Source: JADZAI01 sp964390465
GTDB lineage: Bacteria > Pseudomonadota > Alphaproteobacteria > Micropepsales > Micropepsaceae
Length of the DNA stretch: 54,663 bases
Direction: 5' to 3'
Assembly: GCA_964390465.1 (NCBI GenBank)
Contig: CAYMIJ010000015.1
Coordinates: forward strand, 1 to 54,663
A program made the translations under genes and the position numbers. Of the stretch, positions 1 through 9,105 are shown piece after piece (within the stretch, counting starts at the first letter, position 1; each line of letters opens with the position of its first letter). The notes below the pieces were generated by a model. It did not search any database, was not told the DNA's origin, and saw only the letters and a program-made list of their open reading frames with translations.

Positions 1-818
1 TGGGTCAGCGCATCCTGCACACCAGCCATCAGCGAAACGCTCTTGGTGCCGAAGAACGAGACCGGCACGGCGAGGTTGTTGACGATGTGCAGCATCGCGA
101 TGGTCACGATGAAGGCAAGGTAGAACCAGTTGGCCACATAGATGTGGGGTTCCTTGCGCTGCCAGAGCGTGCCGACGAAAACCAGCAGATAAGCGACCCA
201 CACGATGGTCAGCCACAGGTCGGCGTACCATTCGGGCTCGGCATATTCGCGGCCCTGCGTCACGCCCATCAGATAACCAGTGGCAGCGATCAGAATGAAC
301 AGCTGATAGCCCCAGAACACGAACCACGGCAGCAGGCCGCCGAACAGCCGCGCCTTGCAGGTGCGCTGGACCACATAGAACGAGGTGGCAAGCAGCACGT
401 TGCCACCAAAGGCGAAGATCACCGCCGAGGTGTGCAGTGGACGCAGGCGGCCGAAATTGGTGAAGGGCAGGTCAGGGAAATAGAGGAAATTGGGGAAAGC
501 CAGCTGCAGCGCTATGATCAGGCCGACCAGAAACCCGGCAATACCCCAGAACATCGAGGCGATGACGCCATAACGCACGATCTGGTTGGCATAGACGCCC
601 GTATCATCGAGCGGCAGGCCATCGGCATAGCGCCACAGCAGCCAGATAATGCCGAGCGCGAAGGCCCCGGCAAACACCCACATATGGGCCGCAAAATTGC
701 CGTCGACGGCAAAGCGGGCACCCATGAAGGCAAGGATCGCCCCAAAGGCCAGCAGACCGCTGGTGGCGATGACATAGGGCGGAATCTTTCCGCCCGGCGT
801 AGTAGCAGATGTCGTCAC
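1..818 (-). CDS. ccoN: cbb3-type cytochrome c oxidase subunit I (CcoN), N-terminal part
   Basis: Catalytic haem-copper subunit of the high-affinity cbb3 terminal oxidase, an inner-membrane proton-pumping enzyme used at low oxygen. About 272 N-terminal residues are present; the gene runs out of the window at base 1. Translating the reverse strand gives several hydrophobic helices, the motif RPLHTSAVIFAFGGN (its His is where the family has a low-spin haem ligand) and HIYVANWFYLAFIV followed by MLHIVNNLAVP, all typical of CcoN. I chose the GTG at 818 (V-T-T-S-A-T-T-P-G-G-K) because no in-frame ATG lies close upstream and the first helix begins soon after. An FNR/FixK-like box lies 93 bp upstream. 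The rest of ccoNOQP would lie beyond the left edge. Confidence 0.96.
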   Translation of the reverse strand, partial: MTTSATTPGGKIPPYVIATSGLLAFGAILAFMGARFAVDGNFAAHMWVFAGAFALGIIWLLWRYADGLPLDDTGVYANQIVRYGVIASMFWGIAGFLVGLIIALQLAFPNFLYFPDLPFTNFGRLRPLHTSAVIFAFGGNVLLATSFYVVQRTCKARLFGGLLPWFVFWGYQLFILIAATGYLMGVTQGREYAEPEWYADLWLTIVWVAYLLVFVGTLWQRKEPHIYVANWFYLAFIVTIAMLHIVNNLAVPVSFFGTKSVSLMAGVQDALT

Positions 819-910
819 AGTATGGCCCCCCGAAGGCTCATGGACACAAGGCAGGACTCAAGGCTTTTCGCCCCTAACGCGTCTTGTGCGCTTTTTTCGC
901 AGATGCGGAA

Positions 911-924
911 TTGATGTGAGTCAA
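911..924. promoter_or_regulatory. FNR/FixK-type anaerobox upstream of ccoN
   Basis: TTGATGTGAGTCAA matches the FNR/FixK consensus TTGAT-N4-ATCAA at 9 of 10 defined positions. Its centre is about 100 bp upstream of the ccoN GTG. A class II site would put the transcription start near 876, leaving a leader of about 60 nt. Control of cbb3 oxidase genes by FnrN/FixK is well established in alphaproteobacteria; that it happens here is inference. Confidence 0.72.
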
Positions 925-1046
925 GTTGATCTCGTCTCCCCCGCATGTGCCCCCAGCACACGAGTCCTTTGGTTGCAGAATCGTGTGTCATGCGCAAGAC
1001 GTTGATGGCCTGAGAATGGATCGCACCATTCTTAATCTGGCGCGCT

Positions 1047-2258
1047 CTAGAGGCCGACCACACCCTCAGCCTGCCATTGCGCAAGCTCGGCCTCGCTCAC
1101 CTGCAGCAGGGAACCCAGCACTGCCGCCGTGTGTTCGCCAACCCGGGGCGGCGCGCGGAAGGTCGCCGGTGCCGATAGGGACAGCTTCACCGGATTGCCG
1201 GGCTGGTCCAGCGTGCTGCCATCCGGCAATGGCACGGCGACTTTCATCGCGCGGGCGGCGGTCTGCGGCTCGTCGAACGCTTCGGGCAGTGTGTTGACCG
1301 GCGCTGCGGGAATGCGCGCGTCGGACAGCACTTTCAGCCAGTGTTCGCAGTCGTGCTTCAGGAAAGCCTGCTGCACCCGCCCTTCAATAAAGGCCTTGCG
1401 TGCATAGCGACCCGGTTGGGTCAGGAAGGCCGGGTCGCGCAGCTCGGCGTCGTCCAGAATCTCCACCAGCGAGGTCCAGAAGCCATCGGTGATGACGGCG
1501 ATGATGACCGGACGGCTGGCTGTGCGGAAGGTGTTGTAGGGCACATGCACCATATGGCCATTGCCGGTGCGGACTATGGGCTTCGCTGACATCAGGCTCA
1601 TCGTGCCGATATAGTTCAGCAGTGAAAGCTGGGCATCGAACATCGAAATATCGACATGCTGGCCCATGCCGGTCTGCGTTCGCGCCTGAAGCGCTGACAG
1701 CACACCGATGACTGCGAACAGCCCACCCGCCAGATCGCCAATCGGAATTCCGGCGCGCAGAAAATCGCCGCCTTCCTCGCCGGTCAGCGACATGCCGCCG
1801 CCCATGCCCTGTGCCACGAGGTCGAAGGCAGGCCACGCGCGATAGGGGCCTGTCTCGCCAAACCCCGACACGGCGCAGGTGATGATGCGCGGATTGATCG
1901 CCGCAAGCCGTGCATGATCGATACCCAGGCGCTCCAGCACCCCGACACCGAAATTGGAAACCACCACATCGGCATGGGCGGCGAGGCGATGAAACAGCCT
2001 GCGCCCGCTTTCGCTTTTCAGGTCCAGCGCCACGCTTTCCTTGTTGCGGCACAGGGTCAGCGCATAGGCTCCCATGCCTTCACGGGAATAGTCCGGGTCA
2101 TGTTCCAGCAGGCGCCTTGTGCCTTCGCCTTTTCCCGGCGGCTCGATCTTGATTGTGCGTGCGCCAAGATCGGCCATCAGCATGGTGGCATAGGGACCGG
2201 ACAGCATATGGGTGAGATCGAGGACAGTGACGCCCTCCAGCGCGCGCGGAGCCATCAT
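1047..2258 (-). CDS. CaiB/BaiF family (class III) CoA transferase
   Basis: 403-residue family III CoA transferase, a cytoplasmic enzyme that moves CoA between carboxylic acids. The N-terminus LEGVTVLDLTHMLSGPYATM is the family signature; K-I-E-P-P-G follows near residue 40. The motif PIGDLAGG places the expected catalytic Asp near residue 175. I chose the ATG at 2258 (M-M-A-P-R-A-L-E-G) rather than a longer in-frame extension, because the extension overlaps the upstream gene and has no family match. That leaves 7 bp after the stop of the CMD-family gene, so the two are probably co-transcribed. The acyl substrate cannot be read from sequence; neighbours suggest branched-chain or other short acyl-CoA catabolism. 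Confidence 0.92.
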   Translation of the reverse strand: MMAPRALEGVTVLDLTHMLSGPYATMLMADLGARTIKIEPPGKGEGTRRLLEHDPDYSREGMGAYALTLCRNKESVALDLKSESGRRLFHRLAAHADVVVSNFGVGVLERLGIDHARLAAINPRIITCAVSGFGETGPYRAWPAFDLVAQGMGGGMSLTGEEGGDFLRAGIPIGDLAGGLFAVIGVLSALQARTQTGMGQHVDISMFDAQLSLLNYIGTMSLMSAKPIVRTGNGHMVHVPYNTFRTASRPVIIAVITDGFWTSLVEILDDAELRDPAFLTQPGRYARKAFIEGRVQQAFLKHDCEHWLKVLSDARIPAAPVNTLPEAFDEPQTAARAMKVAVPLPDGSTLDQPGNPVKLSLSAPATFRAPPRVGEHTAAVLGSLLQVSEAELAQWQAEGVVGL

Positions 2259-2265
2259 GTGTGCG

Positions 2266-2910
2266 TCAGCGTTTCGGCGTGGGCGCAAGGAAGTCGCTGG
2301 CGCGGAAGCCTTCGGGCGCGGCGATTTCCACCACCGGATCGTCCTTGTCGTCATACTCCAACCGTAGAGCGCGGCTCATCACTGCGTGCATGTCATAAAG
2401 ACAGGTCGTGTAGGTGAGTTCGAGAATCTGCGCGTCGTTGAGATGGGCTTTCAATGCCGTCATCACCGCCTCGCTCATCCGCCCGCGCATCAGCACCAGA
2501 TGATCGACAAAGGCCAGCACCGTGCGTTCGCGCGCATCAAACAGTTCGCTCACCTGCCATTCCTTGATCGCGTCGATCTTGCTGTCAGCCATGCCAAGGC
2601 TGCGGCACGATTTGCAGTGCTGCGAATAGACGAACTGGCTGCCCACCAGCCATCCGGCGCGGGTCTGCCCCAGCTCGCGCAGGTCCGGCGGCAGAACACG
2701 CTTCGGGCTTTGATACAGGCGAAAGCCGCGCCCGGCATGATCGAGAATATCAGGCACCAGCGCGAACACCGTCCACCAGTTGCCGGGCGTGCCGGTTCTG
2801 GTGCCGGGCTGGGCTACCGGGTCACGGTCCGGCCCGAACAGCAGATCGTACCACGGTGTCACAACGGTTGAGTCCGCTTCGGCGCGCGGCACCTGACGCA
2901 GGCGTGGCAT
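2266..2910 (-). CDS. Carboxymuconolactone decarboxylase (AhpD-like) family protein
   Basis: 214-residue all-alpha protein of the CMD/AhpD superfamily. The diagnostic part is F-V-Y-S-Q-H-C-K-S-C-R near the middle, a CxxC that AhpD-like members use as a redox pair, followed by the usual helix with F-D-A-R-E-R-T-V-L-A-F. Members range from gamma-carboxymuconolactone decarboxylase to peroxidase partners; with the CxxC present a redox role is more likely than decarboxylation, but this is inference. It precedes the CoA transferase on the same strand with a 7-bp gap and is divergent from the HMG-CoA lyase gene, leaving a 74-bp region for both promoters. Confidence 0.85.
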   Translation of the reverse strand: MPRLRQVPRAEADSTVVTPWYDLLFGPDRDPVAQPGTRTGTPGNWWTVFALVPDILDHAGRGFRLYQSPKRVLPPDLRELGQTRAGWLVGSQFVYSQHCKSCRSLGMADSKIDAIKEWQVSELFDARERTVLAFVDHLVLMRGRMSEAVMTALKAHLNDAQILELTYTTCLYDMHAVMSRALRLEYDDKDDPVVEIAAPEGFRASDFLAPTPKR

Positions 2911-2984
2911 GGTTTGCTCCTGAAAATGTCGATACCCCGCACCATGGCATGGTCTGGCTTTTTTGAAAGCCTCGTGCCAGCAAC

Positions 2985-3890
2985 ATGGGCATGGGCCGCG
3001 CCATTACCATTGTTGAGGTTGGACCGCGCGACGGGCTTCAGAACGAATCCGTGCACCTGCCGCCAGAAGAACGCATCGCCTTCATCCAGCGGCTGGAAGC
3101 ATGCGGCGTCCGGCGCATCGAGGCCGTCTCGTTCGTCAACGAACGGCGCGTGCCGCAGATGGCGGGCGCTGAGGCGGTCATGGCGGGCCTGCCGCGTGAT
3201 GCGGGGCGTTCGCGCATTGGCCTGGTTCTCAATCACCGCGGCTGGGAGCGCGCGGTCGCCGCCGGGTGTGACGAGGTCAATCTGGTGATCTGCGCCAGCG
3301 ATACGTTCGGCATCCGCAATCAGGGCGCGACACTGGCTGAACAGCTTGCGGCGCTGAAGGACATCACAGCACAAGCAAAGGCGGGTGGACCGCGCCTCAG
3401 CGTCACCATCTCGGTTGCCTTTGGTTGCCCGTTCGAGGGTGAGGTGCCTACCGAGCGTGTCACTGCCATCGCGGCGGCTTGTGCAGAAGCCGGCGTGACC
3501 GAACTGGCGCTGGCCGACACGATTGGCGTTGCTGACCCGTGGACCGTGCGCGCACTGTTTGATGCCGTGCGTGTGATCGCACCGGGCATGGCACTGCGTG
3601 CCCACTTCCACGACACGCGCAATACCGGCCTTGCCAATGCAGCCGCCGCACTCGATGCCGGGGTGGATACACTCGATGCCAGCTGCGGCGGCATTGGCGG
3701 ATGTCCCTTCGCGCCCGGCGCGACCGGTAACATCGCTACCGAAGATCTCGTTTACATGGCTGAACGCGGTGGATTTTCAACCGGCATAAATCTGGACGCG
3801 ATGATGGCCGCCGCCGAATGGATCGGCGCGAAACTGGGGCGGCCACATCCTTCCGCCATGACACGCGCCGGGGTTTTCCCGCGCCGGTGA
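2985..3890 (+). CDS. mvaB: Hydroxymethylglutaryl-CoA lyase
   Basis: 301 residues. Cleaves HMG-CoA to acetoacetate and acetyl-CoA, the last step of leucine degradation. The TIM-barrel start ITIVEVGPRDGLQNE carries the Arg-Asp pair of the active site (residues 14-15). HFHDTRNTG (about 207-215) supplies metal-binding histidines. GGCPFAPGATGNIATED (from about 238) is the HMG-CoA lyase signature with the catalytic-loop Cys240. Two ATGs (2985 and 2991) are possible starts with no strong ribosome site to decide. It is followed after 50 bp by mmsA, so leucine and valine degradation steps sit side by side. A close homologue acting on another 3-hydroxy-3-methyl acyl-CoA cannot be excluded. Confidence 0.93.
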   Translation: MGMGRAITIVEVGPRDGLQNESVHLPPEERIAFIQRLEACGVRRIEAVSFVNERRVPQMAGAEAVMAGLPRDAGRSRIGLVLNHRGWERAVAAGCDEVNLVICASDTFGIRNQGATLAEQLAALKDITAQAKAGGPRLSVTISVAFGCPFEGEVPTERVTAIAAACAEAGVTELALADTIGVADPWTVRALFDAVRVIAPGMALRAHFHDTRNTGLANAAAALDAGVDTLDASCGGIGGCPFAPGATGNIATEDLVYMAERGGFSTGINLDAMMAAAEWIGAKLGRPHPSAMTRAGVFPRR

Positions 3891-3940
3891 TTGGCGCATA
3901 AGCAACCCAAACCCCGCGTCCATCATCAGGAGCGCCTTTC

Positions 3941-5440
3941 ATGCGCGAGATTCAGAATTATATTTCCGGCAAGGCCTTTGCCGGTTCAGGCAGCCGCTTC
4001 GGCGATGTCTTCAATCCCAACACCGGCAAGGTGCAGGCGCGCGTGCGCCTGGGTGGCCAGGCCGAACTGGAAGCCGCTGTTGCAGCAGCGCGTGCCGCAC
4101 AACCGGCCTGGGCTGCGACCAATCCGCAGAAGCGCGCCCGCGTGATGTTCGATTTCAAGCGTCTGCTGGAAGACAATATGGAGGCGCTTGCCGAGATGCT
4201 GTCGTCCGAACACGGCAAGGTCATCGCTGATTCCAAAGGCGACATTCAGCGCGGACTTGAAGTCATCGAGTTCGCCTGCGGGGCGCCGCATCTGCTGAAA
4301 GGCGAATATACGAGCGCGGCAGGCACCGGCATCGATGTTTATTCCATGCGCGTGCCGCTGGGCATCGTTGCGGGTATCACGCCGTTCAACTTCCCAGCGA
4401 TGATCCCGATGTGGATGTTCGGCCCGGCCATCGTCGCGGGCAACGCCTTCATCCTGAAACCGTCCGAGCGCGATCCCTCGCTGCCGGTACGGCTGGCTGA
4501 GCTGATGAAGGAGGCAGGCTTGCCCGACGGCATTCTCAATGTCGTGCATGGCGATAAGGAAGCGGTCGATGCCATTCTGGATCACCCCGACATCAAGGCG
4601 GTCAGCTTTGTCGGATCGTCCGATATCGCCCATTATGTCTATCAGCGCGGCGTCGCAGCGGGAAAGCGCGTGCAGGCGATGGGCGGGGCCAAGAACCACG
4701 GCATCGTGCTGCCCGATGCCGATCTCGACCAGACGGTTGCCGACATCGTGGGCGCGGCCTTTGGCTCGGCAGGCGAACGCTGCATGGCGCTGCCGGTCGT
4801 CGTGCCGGTCGGGGCAAAAACCGCCGACACGCTGCGCGAGAAATTCGTGAAGGCGATTGCCGGGTTGCGGGTTGGCGTTTCCACTGACAGGGACGCGCAT
4901 TACGGCCCGGTCGTCACCGCCGCGCACCGCGCGAAAATCGAATCCTATATCGAGATGGGCGTGAAGGAAGGCGCGGAACTGGTGGTCGATGGCCGCGGCT
5001 TCCGGCTTCAGGGTCACGAGGACGGCTTCTTTGTCGGCCCCACTTTATTCGACCGCGTGACCCCGGCGATGAAGTCCTACACCGATGAAATCTTCGGGCC
5101 GGTCCTTCAGATGGTGCGTGCGGATAGTTTTGAGGACGCGCTCGCCCTGCCCACCAAGCATCAATACGGCAACGGCGTTGCCATCTTCACCCGCAATGGC
5201 GAAGCAGCGCGCGAGTTCGCGGCGCGCGTTGAGGTCGGCATGGTTGGCATCAATGTGCCGATCCCGGTGCCGCTCGCCTATCACACCTTTGGCGGCTGGA
5301 AGCGCAGCGCCTTCGGTGACGTGAACCAGCACGGGCCGGAAGGCTTCCGCTTCTTCACTAAGATCAAGACGGTGACGCAGCGCTGGCCGAGCGGCGGCCC
5401 CGTTGCGGACCAGAGCTTCGTCATCCCGACCATGAAGTGA
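3941..5440 (+). CDS. mmsA: CoA-acylating methylmalonate-semialdehyde dehydrogenase
   Basis: 499 residues, the normal length for MmsA. Converts methylmalonate semialdehyde or malonate semialdehyde with NAD and CoA to propionyl-CoA or acetyl-CoA, late in valine (and beta-alanine/inositol) catabolism. The start M-R-E-I-Q-N-Y-I-S-G-K is typical of the family; AGITPFNFPAMIPMWMFGPA lies in the cofactor region, and the catalytic Cys is in G-E-R-C-M-A-L-P (Cys281). AGGAG sits about 9 nt before the ATG. mmsB begins 8 nt after the stop, so the two form an operon. MMSDHs do not need the general-base Glu used by hydrolytic aldehyde dehydrogenases, and this protein follows the MMSDH pattern. Confidence 0.96.
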   Translation: MREIQNYISGKAFAGSGSRFGDVFNPNTGKVQARVRLGGQAELEAAVAAARAAQPAWAATNPQKRARVMFDFKRLLEDNMEALAEMLSSEHGKVIADSKGDIQRGLEVIEFACGAPHLLKGEYTSAAGTGIDVYSMRVPLGIVAGITPFNFPAMIPMWMFGPAIVAGNAFILKPSERDPSLPVRLAELMKEAGLPDGILNVVHGDKEAVDAILDHPDIKAVSFVGSSDIAHYVYQRGVAAGKRVQAMGGAKNHGIVLPDADLDQTVADIVGAAFGSAGERCMALPVVVPVGAKTADTLREKFVKAIAGLRVGVSTDRDAHYGPVVTAAHRAKIESYIEMGVKEGAELVVDGRGFRLQGHEDGFFVGPTLFDRVTPAMKSYTDEIFGPVLQMVRADSFEDALALPTKHQYGNGVAIFTRNGEAAREFAARVEVGMVGINVPIPVPLAYHTFGGWKRSAFGDVNQHGPEGFRFFTKIKTVTQRWPSGGPVADQSFVIPTMK

Positions 5441-5448
5441 GGCGCATC

Positions 5449-6345
5449 ATGGCACACGTCGCATTCATCGGCCTTGGCAATATGGGCTCTGGCATGGCCG
5501 CCAATCTGGTGAAGGCCGGTCGTCAGGTCCATGCCTTCGATCTGTCGGCAGACGCGATGGCGAAAGCTGAAGCCGCCGGTGCAGTAAAGGCGGTCTCTGC
5601 CGCTGAAGCGGTCAAGGGCGCTGAGGCCGTCATCACCATGCTGCCAGCGGGCAGGCATGTGCAGGCTGTCTATGAAGGCGAGGTGTTCCCGAATGCGCGG
5701 GCGGACGCCATTCTCATCGACTGCTCCACCATCGATGTGGTGACGGCCAAGGCGGTTATCGCCGCCGGTGCAGCCAAAGGTTTCGCAATGGCCGATGCGC
5801 CGGTGTCGGGCGGGGTTGCGGCGGCCAATGGTGGCACGCTGACCTTCATGGCGGGCGGCACGGCGCAGGCCTTCGCGCAGGCCGAACCTTATCTTACGCA
5901 AATGGGCAAAGCCGTGATCCATGCGGGCGAGGCGGGCGCCGGTCAGGCTGCGAAAATCTGCAACAACATGCTGCTGGCCATCGGCATGATCGGCACCTGC
6001 GAGGCGTTCACGCTGGCCCAGAAGCTCGGCCTCAGCGCGCAGACCTTTTTTGACATTTCTTCGAAAGCATCGGGCCAGTCATGGTCGATGACCTCCTATT
6101 GTCCGGTGCCAGGGCCGGTGCCCAATGCGCCCTCGAACCGTGATTATGAAGGCGGCTTCGCATCGGCCCTGATGCTGAAAGATCTGAAACTCGCCATGGA
6201 AGCGGCGCAGAGCGTGGAGGCCAGCGTGCCGATGGGTGCACAGGCTGAAAGCCTTTATCAGATGTTCAATGCGCTTGGCGGTGCGGGCCGGGACTTTTCC
6301 GCCATCATCAAACTGCTGGACGGCAGCTGGGCCTCCAAGCCGTAA
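5449..6345 (+). CDS. mmsB: 3-hydroxyisobutyrate dehydrogenase
   Basis: 298 residues from the ATG at 5449 (an in-frame GTG at 5437 would overlap the mmsA stop). NAD-dependent oxidation of 3-hydroxyisobutyrate to methylmalonate semialdehyde, the substrate of MmsA. The Rossmann start VAFIGLGNMGSGMAANL holds the GxGxxG nucleotide-binding loop. DAPVSGGVAAANGGTLTFM (about 116-134) is the substrate-binding signature, and G-Q-A-A-K-I-C-N-N contains the catalytic Lys169. A W-S-M-T-S-Y-C-P-V-P-G-P-V-P insert is typical of true 3-HIBADH within the beta-hydroxyacid dehydrogenase family. Downstream, after 106 bp, come two MFS carriers. Confidence 0.95.
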   Translation: MAHVAFIGLGNMGSGMAANLVKAGRQVHAFDLSADAMAKAEAAGAVKAVSAAEAVKGAEAVITMLPAGRHVQAVYEGEVFPNARADAILIDCSTIDVVTAKAVIAAGAAKGFAMADAPVSGGVAAANGGTLTFMAGGTAQAFAQAEPYLTQMGKAVIHAGEAGAGQAAKICNNMLLAIGMIGTCEAFTLAQKLGLSAQTFFDISSKASGQSWSMTSYCPVPGPVPNAPSNRDYEGGFASALMLKDLKLAMEAAQSVEASVPMGAQAESLYQMFNALGGAGRDFSAIIKLLDGSWASKP

Positions 6346-6451
6346 CGTCACATGCGCGGTGCGCCCATCATAAATCTGTTGCGTTGATGCGCGTCCTCGC
6401 GGATCGTTTCCCATGTAACCGGCAAAGACCGGACATCGGGGAAACATCGCA

Positions 6452-7789
6452 GTGGCTCACATGACCGACAGTTCAGAGTCCGTCCCTGCCAGTGTGAACG
6501 CCAGATACCGCCGCTACGCGCTGGGCGTTCTGCTGGTTATCTACACGCTGAACTTTCTCGACCGGCAGATCATGAACACTCTGGCCGAGCCGATCAAACG
6601 TGAACTCGCACTCAGCGACACACAGCTTGGCCTGATGACCGGCCTTGCCTTCGCCCTGTTCTATACCGTGCTGGGCATTCCGATCGCCCGGTTGGCTGAA
6701 CGCGCCAACCGGCCCTACATCATCGCCGGCGCGATCGCGGTGTGGAGCGGCTTCACCGTGCTGTGCGGCTATGCGCAGAACTTCGTTCAAATGGTTCTGG
6801 CCCGCATCGGCGTTGGTGTGGGCGAGGCAGGCTGCACGCCTGCCGCCCATTCGCTGATCTCGGATTATGTGCCAAAGGAAAAGCGCGCTTCGGCGATGGC
6901 CTTCTATTCACTGGGCACTCCGCTCGGCTCGCTGCTCGGCATGATCATGGGCGGAGTGATCGCCGATTTGTGGGGCTGGCGCACGGCGTTTCTGATCGCG
7001 GGTGTGCCCGGCATTCTGCTGGCGCTGGTGGCTGCCTCCACGCTCATTGAACCACGCCGCCGTCAGGCGATGCAGGCGGCAGCGGCCCGTCCCAAGGGGC
7101 CGACTTTTGCTGACGCTTTGAAGGAACTGCGTTCCAAGCGCACCTTCTGGTTCGTGGCGCTGGCCGCTTCGCTGAAAGCCTTTGTCGGTTATGGCTCGGC
7201 GGCGTTCATTGTCTCGTTCTTCCTGCGCAACCACATCGCGGAAATCACCGCGCTGGCCGCCAGCTACAACATGAAGCCGCTGGGCTTCACCACTACATTC
7301 CTGGGCCTGATCGGTGGCATCGCCGCGTTGTTTGGTACCTGGTTTGGTGGCTGGTTGTCAGATCGCTATGGCAACAGGGATCTGCGCTTCAACATGGGTA
7401 TGCCAGCTCTTGCCACGCTCGTGGCGATTCCGTTTTCCATCGGCGGCCTGATGGCAGGCAATATGGTGCTGGCGGCCATCCTGCTGACCATCCCCTCGAT
7501 CCTCTCATCGCTCTGGTACGGTCCTGTCTATTCAACGGCACAGGGTCTGGTGCGGCCTGAAACACGCGCCACGGCATCGGCGGTGCTGCTGTTCATCATC
7601 AATCTCATCGGCCTTGGCCTTGGCCCGCTCGGCATCGGCATCCTCAGCGACTTCTTCAGCAAGCAGATGGGCTATGGCGAAAATGAAGGTCTGCGCTGGG
7701 CGCTGGTGGTGTTTTACGCCTTCGGGCTGCTGGCCTTTGTGTTCTTCTGGCTGGCGCGCCGGACAATCCGCGAGGAAACGGTAAGCTGA
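6452..7789 (+). CDS. Spinster-like MFS transporter, copy 1
   Basis: 445-residue integral inner-membrane protein with about 12 predicted helices. T-L-N-F-L-D-R-Q-I-M-N-T-L in helix 1, G-I-P-I-A-R-L-A-E-R-A-N-R after helix 2 (the MFS A-motif region) and ARIGVGVGEAGCTPAAHS in helix 4-5 are hallmarks of the spinster branch of the major facilitator superfamily, whose bacterial substrates are mostly unknown. The GTG at 6452 is preceded by GGGGA at a 9-nt spacing; an ATG at 6461 is the alternative. The next gene is a close paralogue starting in a TGATG overlap, so the pair is translationally coupled. Position after mmsAB suggests uptake of an acid or related catabolic substrate, which is inference only. 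Confidence 0.9.
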   Translation: MAHMTDSSESVPASVNARYRRYALGVLLVIYTLNFLDRQIMNTLAEPIKRELALSDTQLGLMTGLAFALFYTVLGIPIARLAERANRPYIIAGAIAVWSGFTVLCGYAQNFVQMVLARIGVGVGEAGCTPAAHSLISDYVPKEKRASAMAFYSLGTPLGSLLGMIMGGVIADLWGWRTAFLIAGVPGILLALVAASTLIEPRRRQAMQAAAARPKGPTFADALKELRSKRTFWFVALAASLKAFVGYGSAAFIVSFFLRNHIAEITALAASYNMKPLGFTTTFLGLIGGIAALFGTWFGGWLSDRYGNRDLRFNMGMPALATLVAIPFSIGGLMAGNMVLAAILLTIPSILSSLWYGPVYSTAQGLVRPETRATASAVLLFIINLIGLGLGPLGIGILSDFFSKQMGYGENEGLRWALVVFYAFGLLAFVFFWLARRTIREETVS

Positions 7790-9105
7790 TGTCAGACCAG
7801 ACCGCGCCTGCTCCGCCGCCCTTGTTCAGCACCGGGTATCAGCGTTATGCGATCATCACGCTGGTGCTGGTCTATTCGCTGAACTTCCTCGACCGGCAGA
7901 TCATGAACACGCTGGCCGAGCCGATCCGCAACGAGCTGCATCTCGATGACGGACAGCTCGGCATGATGACGGGCTTGGCCTTTGCGCTGTTCTATACCTT
8001 CCTTGGTATCCCCCTCGCGCGGCTGGCCGAACGCGCCAACCGCCCATTCATCATCTCTGCTGCCATCGCAACATGGAGCGGGTTCACGGTGCTGTGTGGT
8101 TATGCGCAGAACTTCACCCAGATGATTCTGGCCCGCATCGGCGTTGGCGTTGGCGAGGCAGGCTGCACACCGCCCGCCCATTCGCTGATCTCTGACTATG
8201 TCCCGCCTGAAAAGCGTGCTTCGGCGCTGGCTCTTTATTCGGTTGGTATTCCGCTCGGCTCCCTGCTCGGCACTGCGGTGGGCGGCATCGCTGCGAATTT
8301 CTGGGGCTGGCGTGTGGCCTTCATCATCGCTGGTGCCCCCGGCATCATCATTGCGCTGATTGTCTTTCTGACCCTGAAAGAGCCGCGCCGTCATCATGCC
8401 GCGGCCACACATAGCCCTGGTATCGGCGAGGCGTTCAAGGCGATTGCGGGCAAGCCAACCTTCGCACTCATCGCGCTTGGCGCGGCGATGATGTCATTCG
8501 CGGGTTATGCGTCATCCGCTTTTTCCAATTCATATTACCTGCGCAATTTCGATGCGCAGCTGACAGAGCTTGGCGCCGTGTTCGGTCTCAAACCCATCGG
8601 TTTTCTTGGTCTTGTGTTTGGCACGATCAGCGGTGTGGCTGGCATATTCGGTACCATGGCGGGCGGTTGGCTGGCTGACCGTATTGGCAATGGCAATCTG
8701 CGGGTGCGGATGGTCGTGCCGGCTGTCGCGGCGCTGCTCGTCGTGCCTGTCGCCATTGCGGGTTATCTGATGACCGACGCCGTGCTGGCCTTTGTCCTGC
8801 TCCTGATCCCGACCGTTCTGGCCTCGATGTGGTACGGGCCGATCTACGCCACCAATCAGGGCCTCGTGCATCCGCGCACCCGCGCCACCGTTTCAGCGCT
8901 GCTGCTGTTCATCATCAACATCATTGGCCTTGCCCTTGGCCCGACCAGCGTTGGCTATCTCAGCAAGATGCTGACCGAAAGCTATGGCTATACGCCGGGC
9001 GAAGCGATCCGCTGGGCGCTGATCGCTTCAACCGCCTGCTTTGTCATTGCCGCCGGCCTTTTCTGGGCGGCGCGCCGCACGATCGAGCGCGACACGATGA
9101 GCTGA
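7789..9105 (+). CDS. Spinster-like MFS transporter, copy 2 (tandem paralogue)
   Basis: 438 residues. Nearly the same N-terminal half as the previous gene: the block Y-S-L-N-F-L-D-R-Q-I-M-N-T-L-A-E-P-I, the A-motif region, and ARIGVGVGEAGCTPPAHS recur with few changes, and the nucleotide sequences are visibly alike over this stretch, so it is a tandem duplication. The central loop and helices 7-8 differ more (for example Y-L-R-N-F-D-A-Q against F-L-R-N-H-I-A-E), which is where substrate preference could have diverged. The start codon overlaps the stop of copy 1 by one base. A 10-bp perfect hairpin begins immediately after the stop codon. Confidence 0.9.
   Translation: MSDQTAPAPPPLFSTGYQRYAIITLVLVYSLNFLDRQIMNTLAEPIRNELHLDDGQLGMMTGLAFALFYTFLGIPLARLAERANRPFIISAAIATWSGFTVLCGYAQNFTQMILARIGVGVGEAGCTPPAHSLISDYVPPEKRASALALYSVGIPLGSLLGTAVGGIAANFWGWRVAFIIAGAPGIIIALIVFLTLKEPRRHHAAATHSPGIGEAFKAIAGKPTFALIALGAAMMSFAGYASSAFSNSYYLRNFDAQLTELGAVFGLKPIGFLGLVFGTISGVAGIFGTMAGGWLADRIGNGNLRVRMVVPAVAALLVVPVAIAGYLMTDAVLAFVLLLIPTVLASMWYGPIYATNQGLVHPRTRATVSALLLFIINIIGLALGPTSVGYLSKMLTESYGYTPGEAIRWALIASTACFVIAAGLFWAARRTIERDTMS

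Noticed and set aside
87..914. 275-residue open frame on the + strand
   Set aside because: It is antisense to ccoN and arises from the codon bias of a GC-rich gene; low-complexity protein with no family look.
3986..5017. 343-residue open frame on the - strand
   Set aside because: Antisense to mmsA, which has a full family match.
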